Assembly: GCF_009711135.1 (NCBI RefSeq)
Contig: NZ_WMIC01000003.1
Span: forward strand, 1-64,000
DNA: 64,000 nucleotides
Source: Flavobacterium sp. LC2016-01
GTDB taxonomy: Bacteria > Bacteroidota > Bacteroidia > Flavobacteriales > Flavobacteriaceae
Direction: 5' to 3'
Part shown: piece by piece, positions 29,755 to 39,781 of the stretch
How positions within the stretch are numbered: position 1 is the first letter of the stretch
Layout of the letters: every line of letters begins with the position of its first letter
Made by a program: the position numbers and the translations under genes
Notes under the pieces: model-generated
The model's input: the letters and a program-made list of their open reading frames with translations, nothing else
What the model was told of the DNA's origin: nothing
Databases searched by the model: none

Positions 29755-31335
29755 TTAGAAATTAGGACCTGTAGTATCCCACCAAAGTCTTGTTCCTCCA
29801 GTATCTGGTCCATTTAATTTTGCAATTCCGCTAGCAACTCCACCTGCATTGGCCGCTTTCTCAGATGTAACATAATTAATTCTTCGAACACCAAATTGAG
29901 TAGTAATTGTTCCTCCACTATAGTTTTTAAGTACTGGGAAAAGTTTAGGATAACCTGTTCTTCTGTAGTCAGACCAAGCTTCTTGTCCTTCTGGGAAACC
30001 AGCAATCCATTTTTGAGTAATGATTTTTTGTAATTTAACTTCATTTGTTGCAGCAGCATCCCAAGCAACAGTCACATTATTCAATGCAGCTGAATTATTT
30101 TCTGGGAAGTTTGGATCTACATAAGCAATAGCTGTTTTTGTATTATCAGCAGTATAAGCTGCTGCACCAGAAGCACCTCTCTGATCAAATGAAGCTTTAA
30201 TTCCTGCTTCATACAGTGCTTGTGCCGTTCCATTCATGTTCCATCCTCTTAATGCACCTTCAGCTCTTAAAAAATAAGCTTCAGCAGTTGTGAATAAAAC
30301 AATTTCTTTAGATCTAACAACAGCACCTACTCCAGAAAAATCTTGGTGATCTCCTTTACCATTAATTGCAATACCTGTACGTACACCTTTGTATTGACCA
30401 GGAAATTGAGTTGATGTATCGAAATAAGTAGCCGTTCTAGGGTCTTGGTAACCACCTAAAATAGACTCCATATCAGCTGACATACGAATATCTAACCAAG
30501 AACCACTGATTGTATTAATTGGGTTTGTATAAACTGGAGATACAATTTTAAATAAATCTGCATTTGTAGTAAATACTCCGAATTTTTGAGCTACCGCTTT
30601 TTCAGCCTGTGTTTTAGCTAAAGTTGGATTAACTTTAACAATGCGCATTGCAAGTCTTAAACGTAAAGTATTTGCAAATTTTACCCAAGCTTTGTAATCT
30701 CCACCGTAAGCTGACAAGTCTGTACTAACAAACGTTGAAGCCTCTCCAGCATCTACTCTTTTTGTTAATTCAGCAACAGCTGTATCTAATTCTGCAAACA
30801 TTTGATTGTAAACCTCTTCTTGAGAATCGTAAGGAATAGTAGTTTCTGGCGAACCAAATTTAGAATAGATGATTGGTCCCCAAGTATCTGTAACTCTATG
30901 CATTCCTTCAACTTTCAAAATCAATGAAAGTGCATAAAACTGATCGTATTTACCTTTTGATTTATTAGCAATATCATATGCATTAAACATTACATATTTA
31001 TAAGCATAATCCCAATTGTAAACATTCCAACCATCAACTAATGAATAAGTAGTATTGTTAATACCTCCTGCAAATCCAGTTGGTGTAGCCATATATCCAG
31101 ACCAGATATCACAGCTTAACCCTTGCTGTAATTGATAAACCCATTCTGGAGTTAATACTTGTATATTGTTGAACATTGGAGCGAAACCTCCTTTAATGCT
31201 ATTAAAATCCTGCTCTAACTCCTTTGGTGTAAAACCATTTGGATTAGTATTTATATCTTCAAAATCACCTGTACAACCTACTGCGGTAAGTAATGAGATA
31301 CAGATAGCTGCTTTTGCTATTTTATTTAGTTTCAT
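29755..31335 (-). CDS. SusD-like chitin oligosaccharide-binding lipoprotein
   Basis: This 526-residue lipoprotein (lipobox TAVGC, Cys21) belongs to the SusD/RagB superfamily, SusD-like_2 type. Evidence is DFEDINTNPNGFTP at the mature N-terminus, the TPR-rich body (YALSLILKVEGMHRVTDTWG, YNQMFAELDTAVAEL) and AEAYFLRAEGALRGW. It sits on the cell surface and closes over the SusC barrel to capture chito-oligosaccharides. It starts 11 bp after susC and is surely co-transcribed with it. The substrate is inferred from the chitin locus. Confidence 0.95.
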   Translation of the reverse strand: MKLNKIAKAAICISLLTAVGCTGDFEDINTNPNGFTPKELEQDFNSIKGGFAPMFNNIQVLTPEWVYQLQQGLSCDIWSGYMATPTGFAGGINNTTYSLVDGWNVYNWDYAYKYVMFNAYDIANKSKGKYDQFYALSLILKVEGMHRVTDTWGPIIYSKFGSPETTIPYDSQEEVYNQMFAELDTAVAELTKRVDAGEASTFVSTDLSAYGGDYKAWVKFANTLRLRLAMRIVKVNPTLAKTQAEKAVAQKFGVFTTNADLFKIVSPVYTNPINTISGSWLDIRMSADMESILGGYQDPRTATYFDTSTQFPGQYKGVRTGIAINGKGDHQDFSGVGAVVRSKEIVLFTTAEAYFLRAEGALRGWNMNGTAQALYEAGIKASFDQRGASGAAAYTADNTKTAIAYVDPNFPENNSAALNNVTVAWDAAATNEVKLQKIITQKWIAGFPEGQEAWSDYRRTGYPKLFPVLKNYSGGTITTQFGVRRINYVTSEKAANAGGVASGIAKLNGPDTGGTRLWWDTTGPNF

Positions 31336-31346
31336 TTTTTTTAAAT

Positions 31347-34300
31347 TTAGAAAGTTACATTTAAATTAAGACCGATACTTCTAGTAGATGGCAAACCATA
31401 AATATCAACTCCTTGAAGACCTTGACCTGTACTTAATGCAATATTTGGATCAAAAGGAGCATCTTTGTAGATAAAGAATAAGTTTCTAGCGATTAATGAA
31501 ATACTAGCTGAATTTAGGAAAGGCAATGCTTTACGATTAAAGTTATACCCTATAGAAACTTCTCTAACACTTACGTTAGTTGCTGAATAAACATATTCGC
31601 CAGTAATACCTGCTCTACCACCAACTTGTGTATAGTAAGATTTAGCATCCATTGTTGTAACTGCTGTTCCGTCAGGTTTAACTGCATTAATAGCAACACC
31701 ACCTGCATTTCTAGCATCTCCAGTTGCTTTTGAAACTCCAAAAGAGTCATTTTGAGCTTGAGTCAAACTCATTACATCACCTCCAAAACGACCATCAAGC
31801 AATACATTTGCGAAGAATGGACCATATTTGAATGAGTTAGAGAAACCTAACATGAAATCAGGGTTAGAGTTACCTACTTCTTCAAAATCAGTTTTTTGGA
31901 AAGTTCCGTCATCATTTAATAAAATTCTTCCTTGTGCATCTTTCTTGAAGTTAATACCTTCAATAACACCATAAGGTCTTCCTTCGATTAAAGCATATCT
32001 GTAGCTATTTACTCCAGCTTCAGTTAAATTAACTCTGTTTCCAATATTGTCTGGAAGCTCTTTAACTTTGTTTTTGTTTTGTGAGAAGTTAACAGATGTA
32101 TCCCAAGAGAATTTATCTCCTCTGATAATACCTGCATTTAACACAAGCTCGATACCTTTATTTTCAATACTTCCTGCATTAAATCCGTAAAAGTCAACAC
32201 CTTCTTGGTTTCCAACTGGTGCAACAACTTGTAAATATTGGTTTTTAGTTTCAGAATTGTAATATGAAACCTCAAAACTGAATCTGTTATTAAACATTCT
32301 CCATTCTGTACCAAACTCAAATTCTGATTTTAACTCAGGTTTCAAAGTAGTTCCATTTTTTGGTCCTGCACTTGGTTTTGGATCTGTAAAACCAGGTCTG
32401 TAGTAGTATGTTGGAGTTGAGATAAAAGGGAAAATATCATTACCAACTTGTGCATAAGTACCACGTACTTTTCCATAATTAATCCACTCTGGCAATGTTG
32501 TCATTTCACTAATAAGAGCTGTAACCCCTACAGATGGATAAAAATAGCTTGATGTTCCTGTATTTGCTAATGTTGAAGACCAATCGTTTCTTCCAGAAAG
32601 ATCTAAGAACAACATATCTTTATAACCAAAAGTAGTAGCAGCAAAAACTGACTGTACTTCTCTTCTAGAATCTATTGTCTGATAGTTATTTGCATTATTT
32701 ACAAAATTAGCTAATGTAAACCAGTTAGCATAAACTAAACCTGCACTAATTCCTGAATCTAAAATTGTTTTTTGATTTGTTAATGTATTTGTGATACTTG
32801 TACCAACGTTTGCTGTGAAAGTAAAATCTTCTCCAATTTTTGTATTAATTGTAGCAATTAAATCACCATAACGTTGTGTACTCAATGAATTCTCAGAATA
32901 ATATCTACCATTTACATTAGAAAGAGTCCCTTGAGTTGTAGCAAATATTCTTTTATCAAAAAGACTTGTAATTCTGTTATAACTGTATCTTGAAGCAAGA
33001 GTTAACCAGTTATTAGCTTTGTATGATAAAGATAATGATCCGTTGAAGTAATCATTTTTGTCCTCAGATTTATTTCTGTTGATTGCCCAATATGGATTTT
33101 GCATAATATCTCTATTAGTCATCCAGTTTTGCGCCATTAAATTTCTTGTTGGATCAAAAACTTCATAAGTTTCTTTGTATTCGTTAAAGTCATAACCTCT
33201 TGGCATTAAATAAACACCTGTTAATGGGTTAAAATAAAATCCGTTAACTGGTTTGTTTGCAATAGTTTGACTTGTATAGTTTGCATTAGCACCAAAAGTC
33301 AATTTATCATTAAAAAATTTAGCAGTTTGACGAATTCCAAAGTTATTTTTCTTTAAGCTATTTCCTGGAGTAATACCACTAGCAGATGTATTAGCATATG
33401 AAAATGCAGTAGTAGAATTTTCAGAACCAAGTGAATATCCTATTGAAGTAATTTGTGTTACTCCTGTATTGAAAAAATCTTTTACGTGATCAGGAGAAGT
33501 TTGTTTTGCTCCCCAAGATTCATCTGCTCCTGTTGCAGCAATGTAATCTGTTTGGAATTTAGGAAGATAAGCAGCACTTTCAAAAGTAGTTACAGAAGAA
33601 GCTGCGATATTTGCTTTTCCTTCTTTAGATTTTTTAGAAGAAAGTAAAATTACACCATTTGCTCCTTGAGAACCATATAAAACAGAAGCTGCAGCACCTT
33701 TAAGAACTGTCATTCCTTCGTAATCATCAGGATTCACTAATGAAATAACATCTCCTCCATCACGGTTACCTCCAGCTAAACTACCAAATGTATCATTAGG
33801 TTGTCCAGAACCAGAATTTAACATTGGGATACCATCAATAACATATAAAGGCTGGCTATTAGAAACAGAAGAGTTACCACGAATTACTACTTTTGTAGAA
33901 CCACCAGTACCACCAGCACTTTTAGTTACAGCAACACCAGCAATTTTACCAGCAATTGTATTGATAACGTTAGCATCTTTTACACGAACTAATTCATCTC
34001 CTTTAAGCTCTTGTGCCGCATAAGTCAATGATTTTCTAGTTTTCTTAATACCTAAAGAAGTTACAACAACTTCGCTTAAAGCATTTGAAGATGCATTCTC
34101 CATTTTTACATTAATTGTAGTAGCATCTCCTACAACTATAGTTTGCGTTTCAAGACCTACATAGCTAAAAACTAATGTCTGCCCTTTTTGTGCTTCGATT
34201 GTGTACAATCCGTCAAAATCGGAACTAGCTCCTTTTTGACTTCCCTGCACTAAAACGGATGCCCCTGGCAACGGCATTCCATTAGAATCTGTAATCACAC

Positions 34301-34376
34301 CTTTGACATTTTTTACTTGAGCAAGCGAAACCTGCGCCGTAAAAACAATCATAAAGATTAAGAAAATTTTTTTCAT
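31347..34376 (-). CDS. SusC-like TonB-dependent outer-membrane transporter
   Basis: This 1009-residue protein has a signal peptide (TAQVSLAQ), a carboxypeptidase-D-like N-terminal extension ([20 protein letters not shown], about 23-95), a plug domain and a 22-strand barrel ending in LNLNVTF. The plug has [29 protein letters not shown] and [20 protein letters not shown]. It imports chito-oligosaccharides with SusD, driven by TonB. It is the first gene of the minus-strand operon, diverging from the sensor-kinase gene across a 268-bp regulatory region. The chitin substrate is inferred from context. Confidence 0.96.
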   Translation of the reverse strand: MKKIFLIFMIVFTAQVSLAQVKNVKGVITDSNGMPLPGASVLVQGSQKGASSDFDGLYTIEAQKGQTLVFSYVGLETQTIVVGDATTINVKMENASSNALSEVVVTSLGIKKTRKSLTYAAQELKGDELVRVKDANVINTIAGKIAGVAVTKSAGGTGGSTKVVIRGNSSVSNSQPLYVIDGIPMLNSGSGQPNDTFGSLAGGNRDGGDVISLVNPDDYEGMTVLKGAAASVLYGSQGANGVILLSSKKSKEGKANIAASSVTTFESAAYLPKFQTDYIAATGADESWGAKQTSPDHVKDFFNTGVTQITSIGYSLGSENSTTAFSYANTSASGITPGNSLKKNNFGIRQTAKFFNDKLTFGANANYTSQTIANKPVNGFYFNPLTGVYLMPRGYDFNEYKETYEVFDPTRNLMAQNWMTNRDIMQNPYWAINRNKSEDKNDYFNGSLSLSYKANNWLTLASRYSYNRITSLFDKRIFATTQGTLSNVNGRYYSENSLSTQRYGDLIATINTKIGEDFTFTANVGTSITNTLTNQKTILDSGISAGLVYANWFTLANFVNNANNYQTIDSRREVQSVFAATTFGYKDMLFLDLSGRNDWSSTLANTGTSSYFYPSVGVTALISEMTTLPEWINYGKVRGTYAQVGNDIFPFISTPTYYYRPGFTDPKPSAGPKNGTTLKPELKSEFEFGTEWRMFNNRFSFEVSYYNSETKNQYLQVVAPVGNQEGVDFYGFNAGSIENKGIELVLNAGIIRGDKFSWDTSVNFSQNKNKVKELPDNIGNRVNLTEAGVNSYRYALIEGRPYGVIEGINFKKDAQGRILLNDDGTFQKTDFEEVGNSNPDFMLGFSNSFKYGPFFANVLLDGRFGGDVMSLTQAQNDSFGVSKATGDARNAGGVAINAVKPDGTAVTTMDAKSYYTQVGGRAGITGEYVYSATNVSVREVSIGYNFNRKALPFLNSASISLIARNLFFIYKDAPFDPNIALSTGQGLQGVDIYGLPSTRSIGLNLNVTF

Positions 34377-34442
34377 GTTTATTTATTTTGTTAGTTATAA
34401 GGTAAAATTATTCTTAAGATATTGTTAAAAAAAATAAATTAT

Positions 34443-34468
34443 ACAAACAGCATTAAACTTTAAACAAA
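34443..34468 (-). promoter_or_regulatory. susC upstream element with TTTGT repeats
   Basis: On the minus strand two TTTGT words (34464-34468 and 34443-34447) lie 21 bp apart within TTTGTTTAAAGTTTAATGCT. The same arrangement, TTTGTTTAAATTTAACATTA, lies before the sugar transporter gene. It may be a LytTR-type direct-repeat operator or the core promoter itself; a TATAATTT box follows directly. Confidence 0.5.
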
Positions 34469-34490
34469 CGACATAAAACATTCAACATTA

Positions 34491-34511
34491 TGTTATACGA
34501 AAACGTTATAC
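34491..34511. repeat. Direct repeat in the susC/kinase divergent region
   Basis: TGTTATAC (34491-34498) and CGTTATAC (34504-34511) form a direct repeat with a 13-bp period, between the divergent susC and histidine kinase genes. Possible binding site of a regulator. Confidence 0.45.
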
Positions 34512-34644
34512 TATAGAAATAAAGCATCATTTCACTTTTTTTACATTTTTTTCTTCAAAAGAATTGCGTTTTAACTTCTAATTGTTTAAAGTTGCACAAT
34601 AATTACATAAATACCCACGAAAAGCTAAACTCCAAAAAACTAAG

Positions 34645-35697
34645 TTGAAAGAAATTCAAAAATTAAAATTTGACATCAAGCTTCAAAATCACATTTGGTT
34701 TTGGGGTATCTATTTTACTTTAAATTTTTTAAGATGGGGTGCGTATTTTAATGATTACCCATATTCCTTCAAATCAAACCTTATTGAGTTTTCATTAGTT
34801 ATACCTTTAGTATATTTCAATTTGTTTGTTTTAGTTCCGAGATTTGTCCTCAAACAAAAATATATTATATACACACTTTTGCTTTTAACAAGCTTATTTG
34901 TAATGTATTTATGCAAAACCGCCCTTACCTATTATATCATATCTGAAAATATCTGGCCAGAAGCGAATCGAGAATATCATCCTTTTGAACTTAATCACAT
35001 TGTAGCCGTTTGTATTGGAGAGCTTTATGTACTGGCTATGGCTTCATCAGTTTATCTTACGCTAACTTGGTTGAGAGAACGTGAAAGAAACAGATCGTTG
35101 AGAGAAAACCAATTCAAAATCAAACTAAAGTATCTTGAAAATCAAATTCAGCCGCATTTCTTTTTTAATACCTTAAATAATTTATACGCCTTATCTTTAG
35201 AATCTTCAGATAGAGTACCAGACGTTATCATTAAATTGTCAAATTTGATGGAGTATGTTTTATATGATGTAAAAGGAACCAAATTTGTTCCACTCATAAA
35301 AGAAATAGATTATATTCAAAACTACATCGAAATCGAAAAGCTTCGCTTTGAAAATGTAGAAGTTACCATAAATTTAGAATCAAATATTGAAGATACTGTT
35401 GTACCCCCGTTGATATTCATTTCATTGGTAGAAAACGCCTTTAAACACGGCGGTTTAAACAATCGAAACTTAAAAATCAAAATCAATTGTAAAGTTATCG
35501 ACAATAAATTGTTAGATTTTGAAATCCTAAATAATTTTGTAATTTCACAAAATCTAAATCAAAAAGGAGGAATTGGATTGATTAATACTAAAAAAAGATT
35601 AAAGTTAATTTACAAGAATAATTTCAGCTTAAAACAGTTAACAAAACTAAACTACTATATAATCCGTTTGCAAATACCTATTCAAAATGAAGATTAA
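34645..35697 (+). CDS. LytS-type membrane sensor histidine kinase
   Basis: This 350-residue kinase has four N-terminal membrane helices (about 17-140, for example VIPLVYFNLFVLVPRFV, YIIYTLLLLTSLFVMYL). A short coiled coil leads to a His_kinase domain of the LytS/YehU class (PF06580) with ENQIQPHFFFNTLNNLYAL, the phosphoacceptor His being in QPHF. The ATPase half has FISLVENAFKHGG and GGIGLINTKKRL. The start is TTG at 34645 (read as Met). It overlaps the response regulator by 11 bp, so the two form a translation-coupled pair. By position it senses the chitin status and controls the locus. Confidence 0.93.
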   Translation: MKEIQKLKFDIKLQNHIWFWGIYFTLNFLRWGAYFNDYPYSFKSNLIEFSLVIPLVYFNLFVLVPRFVLKQKYIIYTLLLLTSLFVMYLCKTALTYYIISENIWPEANREYHPFELNHIVAVCIGELYVLAMASSVYLTLTWLRERERNRSLRENQFKIKLKYLENQIQPHFFFNTLNNLYALSLESSDRVPDVIIKLSNLMEYVLYDVKGTKFVPLIKEIDYIQNYIEIEKLRFENVEVTINLESNIEDTVVPPLIFISLVENAFKHGGLNNRNLKIKINCKVIDNKLLDFEILNNFVISQNLNQKGGIGLINTKKRLKLIYKNNFSLKQLTKLNYYIIRLQIPIQNED

Positions 35698-36388
35698 ATG
35701 TGTTTTGATCGACGATGAACCATTAGCTATCAAAGTCCTGCAAAATTACTTTACTAATTTTACAGATTTTGAGGTTGTTGCTACATTCAATAATTCTTTA
35801 GAGGCACTTGATTTCATAAACAGCACACCTGTTGATGCTGTGTTTTTAGACATCAATATGCCAATGATGACAGGATTTGAATTAATTAGCCTTATCGAAA
35901 ACAAAACCAAAGTAATTATCACAACCGCTTTTAGAGAATTTGCTGCCGAAAGTTATGATCTTGATGTTTTAGATTATTTAGTAAAACCTATTCCGCTTCC
36001 AAGATTTATAAAATGCATCAATAAAATCACCACCGAATACAACCTTAAAAACAATATTAAAGTTGAAACCACAAAAGGTGATTCGCATATTTTCATTAAA
36101 GTCGATAAGAAGATGATGAAAATTAATATTGAAGAAATATTATTTGTCGAAGGAATGAAGGAATACATAAAAGTAGTCACTCCAGACAAGACCTATATTA
36201 CGCATAAATCTTTAACTTCTTTATCTGAAGAATTACCCGCTGAACGCTTTTTACGCATTCATAAATCCTACGTTATCGCCTTAAATAAGGTAAAATCAAT
36301 CGAAGGAAACCGTATTCAGATACAATCCTACACTATTCCTATTGGCAGAAACTACAGTAAGGATGTAAAAAATAAAATATTAGAATAA
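35687..36388 (+). CDS. LytTR-family response regulator
   Basis: This 233-residue protein has a receiver domain with acidic pocket Asp9-Asp10 and phospho-acceptor Asp55 (AVFLDINMPMMTG), plus the conserved Lys in YLVKPIPLPRF. A C-terminal LytTR DNA-binding domain (about 130-233) follows, with IEEILFVEGMKEYIKV, THKSLTSLSEELPAERFLRIHKSYVIAL and the terminal IPIGRNYSKDV. It overlaps the kinase gene by 11 bp. It is the likely regulator of susC and of the transporter gene just downstream. Confidence 0.95.
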   Translation: MKIKCVLIDDEPLAIKVLQNYFTNFTDFEVVATFNNSLEALDFINSTPVDAVFLDINMPMMTGFELISLIENKTKVIITTAFREFAAESYDLDVLDYLVKPIPLPRFIKCINKITTEYNLKNNIKVETTKGDSHIFIKVDKKMMKINIEEILFVEGMKEYIKVVTPDKTYITHKSLTSLSEELPAERFLRIHKSYVIALNKVKSIEGNRIQIQSYTIPIGRNYSKDVKNKILE

Positions 36389-36454
36389 TTCCTACCTCAT
36401 ATTCCATTTTCTAACTAAGTTAAAACTAACACATTGTTGAAAAAATGATGCTGT

Positions 36455-36479
36455 TTGTTTAAATTTAACATTATTTGTG
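36455..36479 (+). promoter_or_regulatory. Transporter upstream element with TTTGT repeats
   Basis: TTTGT at 36455-36459 and 36475-36479 lie 20 bp apart within TTTGTTTAAATTTAACATTA. This is the same layout as before susC (21 bp), an arrangement consistent with a two-helical-turn LytTR site. The transporter start codon is 86 bp further on. Confidence 0.5.
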
Positions 36480-36564
36480 TCTTTTTATTTTTTTTTGCTA
36501 TTCGTAACAAATATATTTACGGTCTTCAAAAAACAATATAATAAAAAATTAACCTTATTACATT

Positions 36565-38313
36565 ATGAGTTCAGAAAATGTTCAAACCAAATGGGGGCAG
36601 TTTATCTCATTGATAATCGTCTTCTTCTTTTGGGGTTTTGTTGGTTCTGCCAATGACATCCTGATACCAGTGTTCAAAAAAGTATTTACTTTATCACAAG
36701 TACAGTCACAATTAGTAGCATGGGCATTTTATGCTGCCTATTTTGTGGGTGCAATAATCTTTTTCTTAGTATCTCTAAAAAGAGATGTTTTACAACAATT
36801 TGGATACAAAAAAACACTATCTGCGGGATTACTTCTTTCTGCTGTTGGTTCATTTTTATTCATACCTGCTGCTTCTTTAGGCAGCTTCCCTTTCTTTTTA
36901 ACAGCATTGTTTATCGTAGGACTTGGTTTTTCAATTCAGCAAATTGTTGCCAACCCGCTAGCTATTAAAATGGGAGCTCCATCAACAGGAGCGCACCGTT
37001 TAACCTTAGCAGGAGGAATTAACTCTTTTGGAACTACTATTGGTGCTATTTTACTGGGAATCGCTTTGTTTGGAATGGGAAAAAGTGAAGACAAGAAAAA
37101 AGACTTCCAACCAATTGAAATTGTACAAAAAGATTTCATTAAACTAAAAAATGAAATTACCGAAAACATAAAAGAAATTTCAGTTGACAATATAGATGCA
37201 AAAGAAGAAACTCAAGCTGCAACTGTTGCATTAACGGAACAAGTTAACAAAATTGATGCTCAATTGGCTGAAATTTCAAAAAACCCTTCTCTTCCTGTAA
37301 AACCTTTTGTTTCTCAATATGAGGTTATTGAAAAAGACGTAGCTAAAATTAAACTGCCACTTGAGGTTGTTAAATCTAAATTGCATTTAGTAAAATTTCC
37401 TTTTACGGTTTTAGGATTTGCCTTTATCTTGGTTGCAATTTTTATGTATTTTTCTAAAATTGAAGATCCTGCAAAAATAGAAGAAGATGAAATACTTGAA
37501 AGCAAAGAAAGCAAATTCAGTATTTTTGACTATCCTCAATTATACCTTGGAATGTTAGCAATCTTTATTTATGTTGGAACTGAGGTTACCATCATCAGTA
37601 ATCTTCCTGCTTTATTAAAAACAAGTGAATTTGGAAGCATCCTTGAAGATTCTATAGCTCCATTTATCGCTCTTTATTGGGGAAGTTTAATGATTGGAAG
37701 ATGGAATGGCGGTGTAAATGTTTTCAATACATCTAACTTATTAAATACAGCTTTAAAATTCATTGTTCCTGCTTTGGCATTTGGAGTAATCATTGGAGCT
37801 AATATTTTTGCTGCTCATGACGTTTCATCATTCTACATTTACCCAATCTGGATTTTATTATTCATTGCAGTAAGTTTTGTAGGAGGTAAAAACGCCGGAA
37901 AAACTTTGATGCTTTTCGGAATCTCAGGTTTATTGATGATGGTAGCCGGACTAGTTTATCCAAATCCAGAAATTGCTAAATTCTTCTTCATCTCTGGAGG
38001 TTTATTCTTATCTATCATGTGGCCTTCAATTTTCGATTTAGCAATTGCAGGTTTAGGAAAAAATACAGGAAAAGCTTCATCTTTCTTAATTATGATGATT
38101 CTTGGAGGAGGAGTTATTCCTTTAATTCAAGGAAGCATCTGTGATATCGATTCAACAAGTCCAGACGGAATATTCGGAATGACTTGGACACACTTCTCTT
38201 ATATCGTTCCTTTATTAGGTTTTGCTTACTTAGGATTTTACGGCTTCTATTGCCCTAAAATATTAAAAAGACAAGGAATCAGTCACGTACAAAGCGAAGG
38301 TGGCGGACACTAA
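36565..38313 (+). CDS. FucP/NagP-like sugar:H+ symporter of the MFS
   Basis: This 582-residue inner-membrane transporter has twelve predicted helices. Its N-terminus (LIIVFFFWGFVGSANDILIP) is typical of the FHS (FucP-like) subfamily. The usual length is about 410-440; here a soluble insert of about 110 residues lies between helices 6 and 7 (about 173-285; KNEITENIKEISVDNID, VALTEQVNKIDAQLAEIS), helical and coiled-coil-like. It lies 176 bp after the LytTR regulator and is the last gene of the chitin locus, so GlcNAc is the likely substrate (inference). Confidence 0.92.
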   Translation: MSSENVQTKWGQFISLIIVFFFWGFVGSANDILIPVFKKVFTLSQVQSQLVAWAFYAAYFVGAIIFFLVSLKRDVLQQFGYKKTLSAGLLLSAVGSFLFIPAASLGSFPFFLTALFIVGLGFSIQQIVANPLAIKMGAPSTGAHRLTLAGGINSFGTTIGAILLGIALFGMGKSEDKKKDFQPIEIVQKDFIKLKNEITENIKEISVDNIDAKEETQAATVALTEQVNKIDAQLAEISKNPSLPVKPFVSQYEVIEKDVAKIKLPLEVVKSKLHLVKFPFTVLGFAFILVAIFMYFSKIEDPAKIEEDEILESKESKFSIFDYPQLYLGMLAIFIYVGTEVTIISNLPALLKTSEFGSILEDSIAPFIALYWGSLMIGRWNGGVNVFNTSNLLNTALKFIVPALAFGVIIGANIFAAHDVSSFYIYPIWILLFIAVSFVGGKNAGKTLMLFGISGLLMMVAGLVYPNPEIAKFFFISGGLFLSIMWPSIFDLAIAGLGKNTGKASSFLIMMILGGGVIPLIQGSICDIDSTSPDGIFGMTWTHFSYIVPLLGFAYLGFYGFYCPKILKRQGISHVQSEGGGH

Positions 38314-38332
38314 GAAACTTAGAATTACAAAA

Positions 38333-38381
38333 TAAAAAAAAATCCAAATTCCAATTATAAACTGGAATTTGGATTTTTTTT
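38333..38381. terminator. Bidirectional terminator after the sugar transporter
   Basis: AATCCAAATTCCA (38341-38353) pairs perfectly with TGGAATTTGGATT (38363-38375), flanked by A-runs on the left and T-runs on the right. It serves both the transporter (plus) and the secreted-protein gene (minus). Confidence 0.92.
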
Positions 38382-38407
38382 ATCCCTACAAGAAAAACCT
38401 TAGAACC

Positions 38408-38905
38408 TTATTTAGCATTAATAATATTATTCAAGTTCTTTTTGAAAATTGCTTTATTCTGTGCTGTTAACTTGTAAACAACATCTTTATCAGCATGTAT
38501 AACAACTCTGTCAATATCTGCATTTAAAAGCGCATTTGGATCTTTTATTTTTAAAGTGCAGGCTCCGTCAAAAAAGCCGTCATCTTCAATTATTTTTCTG
38601 GCTTCAATCACAGTACCATCAGTCAATACTGCCGAAATCGTCATTTCTTTATTCAGCGTTTTCGAATAAAAACCATCCATTACCAGTAACAAACGATATG
38701 AATTTTTAAGTTCTGGACCTTTGAACTCATGCCTCGTTATATTGTATCGCAGACCTTTTGCCAGCGTCTGGAATTTCGTCGTGCAATCCAGCTCATAAGT
38801 AGCAACATCACCAGCCTCGTTAATACTTGTCAAAACTTTGGCTGCTTGGGCATTTATCGATAAAGTTGCAGCAAAAAACGAAATTAAAACTAAGATGATT
38901 TTCAT
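38408..38905 (-). CDS. Secreted protein of unknown function
   Basis: This 165-residue protein has a signal peptide (LISFFAATLSINAQA) and a beta-rich mature part (ATYELDCTTKFQTLAKG, SYRLLLVMDGFYSKT, MTISAVLTDGTVIEARK, ACTLKIKDPNALLNAD, VVIHADKDVVYKLTAQ). I do not recognise a family. It lies between the chitin-locus terminator and the transaldolase terminator, so it seems to be transcribed alone. Confidence 0.75.
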   Translation of the reverse strand: MKIILVLISFFAATLSINAQAAKVLTSINEAGDVATYELDCTTKFQTLAKGLRYNITRHEFKGPELKNSYRLLLVMDGFYSKTLNKEMTISAVLTDGTVIEARKIIEDDGFFDGACTLKIKDPNALLNADIDRVVIHADKDVVYKLTAQNKAIFKKNLNNIINAK

Positions 38906-38942
38906 AAGTATTTCTTTTTTACGTTCACATAAAAGTAAAAAA

Positions 38943-38974
38943 AAATCGTCTTTTTTAACTAAAAAAGACGATTT
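38943..38974 (-). terminator. Terminator of the transaldolase gene
   Basis: AAATCGTCTTTTTT (38943-38956) and AAAAAAGACGATTT (38961-38974) form a perfect 14-bp stem with a 4-base loop, and a T-run follows on the minus strand. It lies 22 bp after the transaldolase stop codon. Confidence 0.92.
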
Positions 38975-38996
38975 AATATTTATAAGAATCTGATTA

Positions 38997-39653
38997 TTAC
39001 TTATTTCCTTTTTGAAAATCAGCTACAAACTGAGCTAATCCGATATCAGTTAAAGGATGTTTTAATAAACCATATATAGCAGAAAGTGGTCCAGTCATAA
39101 CGTCAGCACCAATTTTAGCACAGTTTACAATATGCATAGTGTGACGTACAGAAGCTGCCAAGATTTGAGTCTCATAACCGTAGTTATCATAGATTTCTCT
39201 AATTTCCTGAATCAAATTCAAACCATCAGTTGAAACATCATCTAAACGACCAATAAACGGAGAAACATAAGTTGCACCAGCTTTTGCAGCCAATAAAGCT
39301 TGTCCTGCAGAAAAAACAAGTGTTACATTTGTTTTAATTCCTTTATCAGAAAAATATTTTGCAGCCATTACACCTTCTTTGGTCATTGGCAATTTTACAA
39401 CGATTTGATCATGTAAATCAGCTAGTTCTTCACCTTCTTTGATCATTCCATCAAAATCCAATGCATTTACCTCAGCACTCACATCACCTTCTACAAGGTT
39501 ACAAATGTCAACATAATGCTTTAGAATATTATCTTTTCCAGTAATTCCCTCTTTTGCCATCAATGATGGATTAGTAGTTACACCATCCAAAACGCCTAAA
39601 GCTTGTGCTTCTTTAATTTGAGCTAAATTAGCTGTATCAATAAAAAATTTCAT
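38997..39653 (-). CDS. tal: Small transaldolase / fructose-6-phosphate aldolase family protein
   Basis: At 218 residues this is the short (type 3B, TalC/MipB) class. It has [42 protein letters not shown] with the Schiff-base Lys, [30 protein letters not shown] and [13 protein letters not shown]. It moves dihydroxyacetone units in the pentose phosphate pathway. Whether it is a true transaldolase or an aldolase cannot be told from the motifs I can see. It is transcribed alone, with a TAATTTTG box at 39693-39700 and its own terminator. Confidence 0.94.
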   Translation of the reverse strand: MKFFIDTANLAQIKEAQALGVLDGVTTNPSLMAKEGITGKDNILKHYVDICNLVEGDVSAEVNALDFDGMIKEGEELADLHDQIVVKLPMTKEGVMAAKYFSDKGIKTNVTLVFSAGQALLAAKAGATYVSPFIGRLDDVSTDGLNLIQEIREIYDNYGYETQILAASVRHTMHIVNCAKIGADVMTGPLSAIYGLLKHPLTDIGLAQFVADFQKGNK

Positions 39654-39692
39654 AATTTATATATTTATAATTGTGTGTCTAAAAATCTGGTG

Positions 39693-39700
39693 CAAAATTA
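39693..39700 (-). promoter_or_regulatory. -7 promoter box of the transaldolase gene
   Basis: CAAAATTA reads TAATTTTG on the minus strand, an exact TAnnTTTG match 40 bp before the start codon. The -33 TTG is not at an ideal distance. Confidence 0.55.
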
Positions 39701-39781
39701 CAAAATCAATATCAATAAAGATTTCAAAATCAAAACCAATTTGAAATTATATGTTACAAAACAAAATTAATTAAGTAATTA

